This document shows positions 37,031 through 49,199 of a stretch of DNA of 64,000 nucleotides, piece by piece. Origin of the DNA: Epiperipatus broadwayi (Eukaryota > Onychophora > Udeonychophora > Euonychophora > Peripatidae); the NCBI GenBank assembly GCA_028023455.1, contig JAQFVV010000157.1:2788001-2852000 (forward strand), read 5' to 3'. The translations under genes and the position numbers were made by a program. The notes beneath the pieces were generated by a model. That model did no database searches, had not been told where the DNA came from, and saw nothing but the letters and a program-made list of their open reading frames with translations. Each line of letters opens with the position of its first letter. Position 1 is the first letter of the stretch.

Positions 37031-37540
37031 ATTATAGTGGATTTGAACAGACTTTCAAGTTCCCTTCAGCTATCCACTGTATCTCATAATGATCACACAA
37101 ATGTGAAGAAGATAAATGATCTCCAATACCTGTATTTCATGCTGAACCAGCACTCATTAGTTGGTCCAGATCATCAGCTCCCATACATATTTATAATCAG
37201 TGCTTGATTTATATTAAAATAGAAAATCTTCAAATTTTAATGGACAGGCTTCAAGGGTGCTCCATCATCAGATTTTCAATGGTATGGATGGCTGAAAAGT
37301 TGGAAGGTGTAGTAGAGTGAAGCCTGTCCATTAAAGTCAGAAGATTTGCTATTTTAATATAAACCAAGCACTGATTATATATATGTGTGGGAGATGATCA
37401 TCTGGACCAACTGCAGCATGAAATACAAATATTGGAGATCATTTATCTTTTTCACATGTGTGTGGTTATGTGTATCAGTTAAATAATATATAGTGGATAG
37501 CTGAAAGGAACTTGAAAGTCTGGATTCAAATCCCTATAAT
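37031..37540. mobile_element. Foldback DNA element family F1, copy 1, TA flanks
   Basis: Arms of about 220 bp pair inversely. The left starts attatagtggatttgaacag and the right ends ggattcaaatccctataat. Further pairs: gaaagtc with gactttc, tgaagcctgtccattaaa with its inverse ttttaatggacaggcttcaa, and gatcatctggaccaact with ttggtccagatcatc. TA dinucleotides lie at both borders (37029-37030 and 37541-37542), consistent with Tc1/mariner-like or pogo-like mobilisation. The centre (about 37250-37310) matches 63.07-63.12 kb. Non-coding. Confidence 0.8.
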
Positions 37541-37542
37541 TA

Positions 37543-38634
37543 AATCAGCATTTAATAAAACAGTTAGTGAGGTTTTGGCTGAATAAGATAGAAGAAAGTT
37601 GATACATAAAAAATAGAAATTAGAAATGAACTGAATTGGATGTACCAGGAAAAATATTGATTATATAAGAGAAAAACAGTTGGAAAAAAAACAACTCAAT
37701 TACATAATCATTTGTTAAATAAATAACGATCATCAATATCCTATTTTAAAAAGAATGATTAGAAAAAAAAACTAGATATCAATTTTGTAAATTCAGAAAG
37801 TAATTCATATTACGGGCATTTGTTAAAAAATGATTTATGATAAACATTGTCTAAAGCCTTAGAAGTATGAAAAACAACTGACTGCATCTCCAAATTTCTC
37901 TAACATAAATACAAGAAGTGAATTTTTGTGGATGAAAGATTACCAATTGATAATTATCTCAAAGATAAACTGTTAATAGTTTGTTATTTAAATTGGGGTT
38001 TAATCACTATTTGTATAACTCCGAAAAAGAAAAAGATGTTATTTAGATTGAAATTGAATGAATCCAAATTATTTTCCAATAATCTGGAAAGATCATAAGA
38101 AAGCCAAGAAAGGAAGTAAATGGACTAAATTCAAAAGCACAAGTTTTACATCAATACCTGAACCTGAAGCTTTTTTATTATATTAATTAAAAAGAGCATA
38201 TAAAGAATGTAGAAGTTGTTGATTGTGAGAAAAATAAACAGGATACAAAGAAAAACAATAATCATCAGCAAAAAAGTTCAGCATTTTCTTGGGAAAAAAT
38301 AAACTTTTGCAAAGAAGCAAAAGAGAATAATCAACATTTCTTTTTTTTTTTTCATCATTTAAATATATCTTTATTGTGCTGTTATATTTAAATATATCAT
38401 TTCTATATATAATCTGTTGAATACACATTTATTAAATCAGATTTTAAACTTGATATGTTAATTAGATTTAATTTCTTGTTGAAATATACTATTTTTCACT
38501 GGTTCTCTGAAAAATAAAATTGTTTTCTATTCCACTTTATCTAGTCTTAGCCACTTTAACAATAAAAAAAACTAAAAAAAATGTAATATCTGATTGAAAA
38601 AGAACAATTTCAATTTAGATCATATCTTCAAATA
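37543..38634. other. AT-rich spacer, no gene recognised
   Basis: Lys/Asn-rich short frames only; nothing supported. Confidence 0.4.
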
Positions 38635-38663
38635 CCCCCCCCCCCCCCCAAAAAAAAAAAAAC
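38635..38663. repeat. Poly-C run (15) followed by poly-A
   Basis: C15 directly followed by about A13. This is the longest C-run in the window. Confidence 0.9.
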
Positions 38664-41140
38664 AATCCCCCTGGTGACTTCTTTTCAATTGAATTATATT
38701 TGACTTGATATAAAAACCTTCAATTTTATTCTCACCTCATTGTATTTTTATGGACAATTGTCTATTATTACTAAGTATGCAGAAGACTAGGTAATGTAGA
38801 TGTATTCTTACATTCAACAATCTGAAGTATACTGCAACTTTAAAAATCTTTTTGAAACTGGTGCATGTATGAAAATTAAATATGCAATCTTAGAGGACTC
38901 CATACCATCTAAATGACTTAAGAAAAGCTGTGAATTTCTAAATTTTTATATATGTTATTCTGGATAGTTATAATCCGAATTTCTTTTATTCCAGAATACA
39001 AATATTTATTTTCATAGACCTAAAATGATAGTCTGCTGTAGAGATTTGTCCAACATATTCCATAAGATCTTTTTTAAAAAAGATATTTTATATAATATAT
39101 ATAAAACATATATCTCACCCCCTCACATGCTTTATTGTAAAGATTGGCTATTGAGATCATTATCAATTTGTACTCAATACTTTGAAAAACAAGCAAATAT
39201 TCTTTGTAAAATATCCTTTTTTTTTTAAAATAGCAGCCATTTTTAAATGCTACTGATGTAACACGATATTTCCTCATAAGATAAAACGGCAAAATTTATG
39301 TCAAGAAAAATAAGTATATATTTAATTATATACAAAGTTCAAAAAAATAAATTCAAATATGTGCATATTAGCTAAAATATGATTACCTTATCTAAATTTT
39401 ATTTAATAATTTCATAACAATAGAATTGCTAAAGTTATCTAAGATATATCTTCTCCCCATAAACATATTTTAAGAAAAAAGTTTTATTTACTACATAATT
39501 TTTAAAAAACATGGATCACTTAGATCCACTGTTAAATGCTTGAAATTATCCTTTTAGTAATTAGCTACTATTTATGCTCTCATTGAAATTTTCTTTGGCA
39601 ATCCCTTGAACATTTCTAAGATGAAAATCTTCAATTTTCAATCTATTGTTATATGCTCCATAGCTACCACTCTCAATATTATAGATAACATTTGAATTAA
39701 TCAGATAGCAAAAAAAAAAAAAAAATGTCTGGAACACCTCTTACTTATTTCTCTAAATACCTTGTATATATTTAATTATTAAACAGAATGTCTTGGTTAT
39801 AAGAATCGTCTGTTGTCCATAGTATTTTTAAAAGATACTATCCTAAAGTACCAATACTTCAATCTCTTACAAATGATAAAAATAATCAAATGATTTTATT
39901 ATTTGGGAGTTTAAAAAAAGTTTGAGCATCAGAAATGACAGAGTTGGATGTGATATATATATATATTTTAAGCTCCAGTCTCCACTCTATCACTGAACCA
40001 AACCATACAAGACAATATCTTATTAAAACATAGATCTAATCGGTCATTCTTATTTTGCAATTGCACACAATGATGTTACAAATAACTTAAATAATTCTTA
40101 CCTTGTTTAACTACATTAAAAACTTCAAATATAAGAAGTCACTTCCTGGAAGTCATACTTTCACAAACAATTTTTAATTAGATATAAATAAGTTCACCAC
40201 ATTTTTACATCACATTTAACTGTGGCCTAATAAAATTATAATTCTCATCAAAATCTATCTAGTTCCAATTTCAACTTCAGTCTCAAAATCACTTGCAAAT
40301 TGTGTTGGTAAAAAAAAAAAAGAGGATTGCAGATTTTAAGTTTTCACATTCACTTCAATGATCTCAAACACTAACTAATAAAATAGATAAAATTCCACAT
40401 TTAATAATAGAATAAACAAAGTAATTCCTACATTACATTATTATCAAAAATACTTATCTAGTTCACATCTATTTACAAAATGTCATCTATGGTAAAATAA
40501 AATCAGATTGAACCCACATCACATAAACTAAAACTACAATTAGGTTCATGAATAATTATTTAGCGTTGAAGCCTTGACATCCCCTGAAACAAAATTATAG
40601 GCCAAACAGTGTCTAATAATTTACCTTTTTTTTTTCAGAGATAAAGAACTACTAATTGATGTTTTATCTCATGATAAAATAATAATTGCAAATAAATACC
40701 CTCCTCCTAATATAATCATCATTTATTAAATACTATAAAACTATTATCATGAGTTTCTTCAAAACATATGGCTAATTTTCTATTATTATTTTTTGTGTAT
40801 TTCACTAAAAAAATCTATAAAATTCAATTAATGTATAACAAATAATATAAGACAAGCATGTAATTAAACACTTATAAAAAACTTTATGCATAGTTTATAA
40901 TGTCAAAAATATACATTCTAATAAATTGTCATGAATATTTTATTGAAATAATTTGCAAAAATAATAATTTATTAGAAAATAAATAAAATAGCTTTAAAAT
41001 TTCAGAAATATGAAATATACTCAATTTTTTATTTACAAGACTTAAATTACTTAGAAATATGTAATGGGAGTTTAAAATTCGTCTTTTATATTTCAAATGA
41101 CTACATGTAATTTATTTTCAACTTAGTGGAAATCAGTAAA
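38664..41140. other. AT-rich spacer, no gene recognised
   Basis: Could be intronic or intergenic relative to the candidate gene at 41-43.5 kb. No domain-bearing frame or repeat relationship seen; (at)n at 39953-39966. Confidence 0.4.
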
Positions 41141-41149
41141 CTTTCACGT

Positions 41150-41400
41150 TGCTGAGTAATTGAGTATGCTGTTGCTAAGGCAGCAATCGTCAACAAGAAA
41201 CAGCCTGCAACCTCTTCTACATATTGGATAACCTTTCAGGCTTGCACTTGCCCTTTGGGTAGCTCTGCAGATCCTCTTCCTGAATGTGGGAAAAATTGAA
41301 TCCTGTTTAGAGTTGAACACTCTAGTAAATGTGGAGGCAAAAGACCCAGAAAAAGAAGAGAAGAATAAAACAGAAAAGGAGCTTACGACGGCATATTTTT
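41150..41400 (-). other. GC-richer block, candidate exon of a host gene
   Basis: On the minus strand a pyrimidine-rich acceptor-like run (ttttcccacattcag) is followed from 41279 by an open frame of 20 codons to a TAG at 41217-41219 (EEDLQSYPKGKCKPERLSNM). A plus-strand frame over the same block is also open (41153-41300), so strand is uncertain. Unlike its surroundings it has balanced base composition and no repeat partner. It lies about 2 kb downstream of the promoter-like block at 43.3-43.5 kb in minus orientation. A second GC-richer patch is at 41535-41620. No domain recognised. Confidence 0.3.
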
Positions 41401-42399
41401 ATTTTTTATAAAATAAAAATCCCTCTCCTATTCAATAGCTAACAGGAATGCTTTTTGTTGCAGTTAGTCAGTCCTATATGTACAATAATTTGTAACGAGA
41501 AAAATATACATTGTTAGGATGACTAGAGCAAATAAAAGATGCCCTAGGGTGAAGAGGCAAGCCGCATGTGTTGCTGCTACCTTTTGCAAGGCTAGGCAGC
41601 ATCAACTACTTTTCATAAATCAAGCACTGCTATTTAGAAAGCAATGATTACATTCCTTTTTTTTTTTTTTAACTGCAATATTTTAACGGTAAATTGATAT
41701 CAAAAAATCAATTCTGAATAAATAAAATCAAAATGAATCGATAATAAATAATGCAAAATTAAATTAAAATTTACAAATAAATCTCATAAATAAAACTTTT
41801 TTTTTCACTGAGGAAAATACTTTAAACATGCTAATAAAGATTATTTATGAATCATAATAAGTGGACACAATGGCAGATTTAGTTTTATTTCAGTTTTTAA
41901 TTCTAAAAAAAAAATCTCTTACTATTTACAACATAAAAATTAAATTTTCTTAATTACAATAAAATTATTTAAGCTTATTTTAAAAAAATTTAGCTCAAAG
42001 AATGGATATAACTCTTATATAAACATCATACTTTGATTCATAATATTAATATGAGTATCTAATTCTTTTATAGCTTAATATGGAAGTATATATACAGTAT
42101 TATATATAACCAATACACACCTACAAATTTCCTCCAGGAGTAAAACTTAAAATGCATATGAAAACAGTTCAATTTTTAGCCAATATATATATTTTATCAC
42201 CAGTATTTAATTATTATTCAATAAGTAGCAAACAAATTAAAGTAATTAATAATCTATTACAAAGCAAACCCAAACGTCTAAAAAAAAAAAAAAAACCACT
42301 CAAACATCATAATTAACAATCAATTCTAAATAAAATTATTACTTTTTTAATGCGCTCTAAAGATTAAAGAAATAGACCCCAATACTTCATTTATAAAAT

Positions 42400-43550
42400 C
42401 AACTCAAGGTAATACGGACTAATAAACATAACGCTGTATTAAATATCATTTGAAAAGGCACGCGCAACAATAATTGGAGTATTATTAAACAAAACGAAGC
42501 ATTATTTTCTTTCTCAATAATAGGTTTACAAAATATCAATACAGCACTAATAGTAAATTATCTCCCCCATTAAATTTCAAAACCACAGACGAGTATTCAA
42601 GGACAATCGTTTCAATTATCAAATACGTTATGGCATTATCGATCTCGAGAATGGGGCAAAAGGCGCAACGCTTCGTTTATGTTAATACTATGGTCCTGAG
42701 ATTCGAGGAGTGAAAAAAAAAAAGACTAAAGCAGACTAAAATTATATTAAACATGCAGCGTATATAAAATAATAAATATCTGCTAGAGGCCAAGCTTTTT
42801 CGTCACTAATTGGGTTTACTATTCAAGCAATACAGACTTATGCAAAAGATTAGAAAAAATGAAATATCACATTTTAAATAATAATAATATTTTTTTATAA
42901 TTGCCTGTGTTTTGCATATTAAACATTATTATATGTGTATATTACAGGTATATAAAATATTTTAAAAAATCACATTTTTATTGTGTACGTATATAAACAT
43001 TTTAAAATCAACATGCTAATAAAGTATTAATTGTAAATTTATATATAAATTAAAAACAATTTTGATTTTTAAATAATTCAAAAATAATCTAACTTGTATA
43101 AATAATCCGGAATTCGACCAGGCATAATTTTTTAACGGGATGTTATAGAAACTGCTTCGAAATTCTACAATCCAACGTTTCAGATATTTTCACAACCCAT
43201 TGCGCGGCTAGCTTAGCAGTAGAGGAAAAGATCGTCTGCAACTGTGATGCTATTAGACTAACTCTCAGGCTTAATTTCTTATCCTACAACTTACCAGGTA
43301 ACGCCAAAGATTAAATTTTCGACATGAAGTTGATCCTTTCAGGATCCTGACGGGAAAAATTCCTAGCCAGATTTTCAGACTTGCTTTCACTTAGCTCGGC
43401 TGGATATTGCAGAAAATGAAAGAGAATCATGGCGACGTAGGGCTTTGACTTCCGGGTACTTGCCGCAGGCAAAATTTGTATTTCCCGCGAGAATCTCGTA
43501 AACATGAAAATTGCGCCATCTAGAGATGATATTATCAGTTTTTGTAAATA
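42400..43550. promoter_or_regulatory. CpG-retaining island, candidate promoter
   Basis: CpGs are frequent (aaggcacgcgcaac near 42454; ttatcgatctcgag near 42636; ggcgcaacgcttcg near 42662; then densely at 43.2-43.52 kb), whereas flanking DNA has few. In minus orientation 43492-43483 reads tctcgcggga, one base from the palindromic core-promoter motif TCTCGCGAGA, and 43455-43448 reads ccggaagt, an ETS-type site. Both are established vertebrate promoter motifs; their use here is inference. This is the best candidate in the window for a broadly active promoter. Confidence 0.5.
43295..43510 (-). other. Candidate first exon with splice donor, minus strand
   Basis: Downstream of the ETS-like site on the minus strand is an ATG at 43430 in a good context (cgtcgccatga). 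It opens 39 codons (MILFHFLQYPAELSESKSEN onward) ending at 43311. The frame is also open upstream to 43505. Just beyond lies acctggtaagt (donor after 43295), 8 of 9 matches to the metazoan donor consensus. The reading frame stops before the donor, so the short frame may be an upstream ORF in a non-coding first exon. The same bases also read as a weak donor or acceptor on the plus strand. No homologue recognised. Confidence 0.35.
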
Positions 43551-45620
43551 ATTTTATATATTTATTTCCTAGGAAATAAAAAAATATTTTATTAGTTTTT
43601 ATTGCAAGGAGTTTTGCAATTTTAATATAATCTTTAAAATGTCAAAATGGTTTTTTGGTATAAATTATTTATTTTTTTATTGAAAGATTTATTTTGTGAG
43701 TTCTAAATATAAAAAGTAACTATTAAAGTTTCGTTGCGTTTTAATACTTTTATAGCTTGTTTTATTTGGTTTAAACATTTATTGTAATTAAATAAATCTA
43801 TCTTCCAATAACTCTCTATTCTTTCTTATGTATATTGTAAAATGAATTTATAATTTTTATCAAAGTTAATTACTTAATTGAAAATAAAAAATAGATGATA
43901 TGTATTTCAAACATCCAAGCTGAGATTGTATGTGAACTTTAATCGGCTAAGTCAAGATGTACAGCCAAACTTAAAAGAGTGTTTTTTTTTATTATTGTAT
44001 TAATTACTTACTTGTATTTATGATAATATTTAAGTTTACTAATGTTAACATTAGCAAACAAAAGAATATATACTTTTGAAAATTTCCATTTCAGACAGCC
44101 TTATAATGTCAACATTCCACTGAATTTAGGTAATAATAAAACGGAATAATTTACCTAATAGATTTTAGAAATAAGAATAAATACTGTAGCTTCCTATCTT
44201 ATTCAGTTCTGTTCATTTTTTCCGTATTATTATTTTAAAAAGATACTTTATCAAATAGATTAAAAAAGAAAAAAATTAATCTTTATGACACAGTAAAGTT
44301 ATTTCATTAATGTTTATGATGTAGCTTTAAAATAGATGGCGGCAATCAATGACAAAACATTTTACAAACGATAATAAGGTGTTGTTTAGTTATACTATTC
44401 TATTGCCTAATTACTCTACCTGCTTTTAGGGGAAAACTTAGCATGCATAATTTTAGGATGTGTTTATTGACATTCTATTTTCAAAAAATATAATTCTTCT
44501 AAGGAAGGAGAAATATATTGATCTTTAAAAGAAATAATAAAAAAATAGCAAAGAGTAAGAGAAGATGCATATGTTATAATGGCAACAGTTCAAGAAGTTA
44601 TACACAGAGTAGAAGATAGGAAAAAACTTATTGCTGCAATATAAAATATAGCACTTCATTTTAAGTATTGTATCATTAGCAAAAACATGATTAACATTTT
44701 ACATGTAACATCCTATTTATTGGATACAGTAATAAGTATAGTATATAACAATAATATTCAAGAAATCATTTACTTTATTTAAAATTGTGTGTGATCTGTT
44801 TAAATTACATGTTGCCCATTAACAGTAACCATCAGGTCAATTTAGTAGATATTCAGATATTTTCATTTTATATCATTGCTTAACGAAAAAAAAAATTTTA
44901 ACATGTTTGGAGTACTTCCATTCAAGTCAGAAAAGGTGAAGAATTTATAACTAAAATTGTTAACAAAGTTTATAACAAATAATTTTTTTTTTTTTTTGCA
45001 ACAATCTTTAATACAAGCAAGAAAGGATTGAGAAAGACAATGGAAAATGTCAGAAACACAAACTTGCGACTAAGATTATCAAGAGTCTCCAAAGTCAGCG
45101 GCTTCAAATAGCAATACATTCTGTGAACCTTAGGCATATTTCTTCATCTAGACAATTTTCTGTTCATCCCACAGCAAATGGTATAGTAATTTTTTTTCCT
45201 ATTTGATAACCAAACTAATAACATTTCCTTTTCAACTATTAAAAAATATCTTGATATTAAAATTTTTTTTGTGCATTTATACCTATTATCCAAAAAGAAA
45301 CATAGTTGATCTCTTGAAAACTATGCAGACAAATTAAAAGTTCTTAATTGCTTGCAATAAGTGTGGTTGGTGTTTCAATGCCACATTTTTGCACAGGAAA
45401 TGTTACATTATCAATTAAATAGTTATATACTTGTTTATGTTATATACAGTAAACACTTTATTATGATTGCTAGTTATTAGAATTAACAGCATGGATTCAT
45501 TCAAATCCACTGCATTTTAGTTAATTATAACATCAAATATTAAAATTAATTTAAGCCTAAATTCAATTAATTTTATTAACTTATTTTTACTTTAATCTAC
45601 TTAGTATTTTTTATTTTATT
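43551..45620. other. AT-rich spacer, no gene recognised
   Basis: A gatggcggcaa motif (YY1-like core) at 44334-44344 stands out in AT-rich sequence. A slightly richer patch at 45.03-45.18 kb (gactaagattatcaagagtc) has no identified partner. T14-15 at 44985 onward. Confidence 0.35.
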
Positions 45621-45624
45621 TAGT

Positions 45625-48080
45625 CATGAAGAGAAGTTTTCGGAGTGGAGCTGTGAAATGCAAAAAGTTAAAAGATAAAATATGTGCTTCTGCAAAGAAA
45701 TTCACAGATTAAATTTTTAACTGAACAAAATGAAAAGAAAATTTAAATATAGAAATATCAATAAATTGTGCTATACATATTACTGATGAAAAAGAAAATA
45801 ACTATTAAAAAACTTAGAAAGAATCAAAGAGTGAATTGAAAATAAAGAGATCAAAAACCTATTTGAAGGATTAAAATCTTGTGCTAAGCTGTTTCTAATG
45901 AATAGTCAAACAGTGAAGAGCAATCAAAACAAAGAAAAATTTGACAAGCTTCAAATTCTATTCAAAATAAAAACTATTATGATATTTTCAATGATAATGT
46001 ATTGTGGCCAGTAAATTTATCTTATAAAAATAATGAAATACTATTTACAACTCTTATAATATACAGATAGAAAAGGCACTTGTTTTGCCATTTCAGAAAA
46101 TGGATAATCTAGGAGATAGTTTTGCATACATTTGCATATTATGATGTTAATAATCTAAAGAGGCTATGATTATGGAGTAACAAAACTCTGAAAGTGCTTA
46201 GTCCGCAGAAATTATTATATAGGGAGCCTACAGAAATTATTATATAGAAAAGTTTCACCGCAACGCATCAGCGTATTATTAATTATACAGATAGTAATCA
46301 ATCTTTTTATGAAAATATTTCCAAATCTAATTTTTATTATATGAAAGCAAATGACATCAAAAAATTTCACGAATGGTTACCATATTTAGAGAAACATATC
46401 AATGTATCTAGTATTGGCTTTCTGAAATATAATACACGAAATTTTCTACAGGATTCAACAATTGGGAAAATTTAGTTTGAAGCTTTAAAAAATATGAATG
46501 TTTTCTATATCATTTCAAATCAATGTTAACTCTCCAAAAATGTTTAGCAATGGATATAAATATAAAATTATTGACCCATTTGGAATTAGCGTTTCGTGTC
46601 CACAGGGAAAATGCATATTCCAATCAACGAGAAATTTCATAAATATTGAGTATCTTCTAAATTTGATAGTTTATTGAAAAGTCATTTGCAAAGATTCAGT
46701 AATCGAGGTAGAGGCAAATGATTTATTTACTGCACATTGTATGTAATGAATATTTCTGAATTTTAAAGAGCAATTTAATACTATATTATTGTAGAACCTA
46801 CTTCTAAGTAATGTTGACCATTTAAGTTTTATCATGACATTTGTTGATAAAAATGTAAATGAATGTTTTTGTTTTTTTTTAAATAACTCGTAATGATTCT
46901 AAATATTTAAAACAGATTATATTAAATTTTTTGAGAGGGTTGTCTGTAAATATTAACAACAATAGGGGCCAACATATATTATCCACAGGAAAATATTGCA
47001 AGCTAGAATAAAACATATTGATACAGGCATCTTTATATCAAGCACTAACCATATTCTAATTTAACAATAAACTGTATTGCAGAATTCTGTTCCAGCATAT
47101 TGTATTATTTGATTTTGTTCAAAATTTATCTGTATATATTACATCATCTATTTGGAATATACTCATAAACAATATGACACCTTCATTCTCAACATATAAA
47201 GCAAATTATTGACACTAAATGATAGCAAGAACAGTTGCAGTTTTAACATTACAACCTAATTATCAAAATATTAAAAAAACTAAATTAATATCTCCTACAG
47301 TAATTGAAGGCAAAGATATATGTTTAGATATATGAGTCAACTTGTGGGATAAGTTGTTAAATTAATAATATAATACCAGCAAAACTTACAGTACAATTTA
47401 TTGTTAGGGACAAGTCTTTAGAAATTATTTACTGAATTTATCATGAATGCAAGGAATAAATTTGATGAAACTAAGAATGATGTCAATTTTTAACAAAAAA
47501 CTGAATCTATAAAGTCACCATCTTTAAAAAAAAGTAGTAATTTCAAGAAACAACTCATAATGAGACATATTTTACTGTAAAACAAAATTTAGTAATAAAT
47601 GTATGTAATGTTATTTGTGACATATTCATTTCTGAAATATCTAGGAGAACCACCAGTTATGTACTAAAAGATTTTCAATTTTTTTTAAATTTCAAAATGT
47701 CTGATATTGAATTAATGAATACATGGGCAAAATAATTGCAAATAATGTTTAGATTGAATTTCATCTTTAAAATATTTTTTTTTTTGCATTGCATTCATTA
47801 AAAAAAATCTTGACATACACAAATTATTAATTGGAGATTAGCAGCTACATTTTTAAATATAGAAACAAATCTAAAGAAGTTTTTGGCAATACCTATTTGT
47901 AATGCTAATGATGAATGTTTGTTTTCAGTTTTTAAATGTGTTAAAAGTTATTTATGAAATGCATTAGCTCAATTGCATTAATTTATCAATAATGTTACTA
48001 GAAAACAATATAATTCTTTATTAGATTATGAATTTATTAGTGAAAAATTTCACTACATTTTCAATTTAGTATTTGCCTGA
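45625..48080 (+). pseudogene. hAT-like relic with TTF-type zinc finger (ZMYM1/ZMYM5-like)
   Basis: In order on the plus strand: a start-like MKRSFRSGAVKCKKLKDKI (45626); a WPVNLSYKN block near 46010; a TTF-finger region near 46360-46520 (KFHEWLPYLEKH, then GFNNWENLV and KKYECFLYHFKSM, the GF-NW...HE-S..H signature of this family); and a C-terminal dimerisation-like block near 47915-48055 (CLFSVFKCVKSYL, then LLDYEFISEKFHY). These are the hallmarks of TTF-finger hAT proteins annotated as zinc finger MYM-type 1/5-like. The central catalytic region is hard to read and frames break often. Whether it was a free transposon or domesticated copy cannot be decided. Confidence 0.75.
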
Positions 48081-48106
48081 AGGTTTATGATGATGATATA
48101 TTATTA

Positions 48107-48503
48107 AATGTGATATGTTGAACTATTTCCATCATCTATGAATGAATGTTGAATGTATAAAAAAATTTAAACTTTTCAAATACAAACAACTTGTTAGTAA
48201 TAACACACAAATAGACAATGCAGGTAAGTAATTACACAACATTTCAAATAGTATCATTCTCCACTTTTCAGGTGTTGCTGGTCTGATATGCACAGAAACT
48301 ATTCGCATAGAAGTCGAACTCACCCCTTTAGATTCTCGAATATCGAATTTAAGGGAAATGCTCTAACCAACTGATTAACTAACTTGTGTTGTCTGTTTGA
48401 GTGTTATTACTAACAGGTTGTTTGTATTTGGAAAGTTTAAATAAAGTTTAAAATTTTATGTACATTCACTCATAGATGATGGAAATAGTCCAACATATCA
48501 CAT
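48107..48503. mobile_element. Foldback element with tRNA-like core, PLE-terminal family
   Basis: Inverted arms 48107-48218 and 48392-48503 (about 112 bp). They contain the family motif actatttccatcatctatga (left) and tcatagatgatggaaatagt (right), then ttagtaataacac with gtgttattactaa. The outermost 12 bp, tgtgatatgttg and caacatatcaca, are exact reverse complements and differ from the other family members. Between the arms lies a minus-strand tRNA-like segment (next entry). The left arm resembles 12-130 at the window start, linking the family to a PLE. Confidence 0.75.
48285..48395 (-). repeat. tRNA-like segment (Pol III box A/B remnants)
   Basis: Minus-strand reading: taatcagttggttagagca is a box-A-like D-arm, and gagttcgacttc about 45 bases later is box-B-like. 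The long distance between them suits a class II (Leu/Ser) tRNA ancestor or a SINE head. No clean cloverleaf, so not called a functional tRNA. Confidence 0.6.
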
Positions 48504-49199
48504 CTAATTTTCAATTTATTATTTTATATTTATAATTCTAATCTATGTGCATATTTGTTTTAACGTTTAATAATTTTGCGTACATTTTCTGCAATAAATA
48601 AGACAATATAATTTTTCCTAATCCTCTTTGATTAATAAATAATTACTATTTTACATTTTATTTTAAATGACACAATAAGCAGTAATGAATTGTGATTATT
48701 ATATCTATAAATGCAAACAGCTAAAAATAGAAATTTATTTTTAAGCAAACAAATGAATAGATTTTTTTTTATTAAGTAATAAATTGATGTAATAACATTA
48801 TTTAGTATTTAGAACAACGTAGCCTCAAAAACAGATTGTACTTGAGCTCTTCTAATGCTTGACACACTATTGGAGAAAGGAAACAAACAAAGATATTCAT
48901 CTTGATACAAGAAATTAATGATATTGCTATTTAATCAAATCATAAAAATAAAATTCGTCAAGAAGGCATAAGGAGATTATTTTATGATATGATATTAAAA
49001 TGGAAAAAATATTGAAAGAGGAGTTCCAATAAATATTGGAGATTGTTGAATATAAATCAATCCCATAAAGAGATATAGGATAAATTATTTATTTTATTTA
49101 GTTTATGTATTTTTTTAGAATGCTTAATTATTAAAAAAAGTATCATGAAGGAACTTGTAAAGATTTCAACCAGAATATATAATCATCAGTGTGTGGCCT
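48504..49199. other. AT-rich spacer, no gene recognised
   Basis: No recognised feature. Confidence 0.4.

Noticed and set aside
43200-43262. tRNA-like reading starting tgcgcggctagcttagcagt
   Set aside because: The D-arm resemblance is not followed by an anticodon stem or a T-arm, so it is not called.
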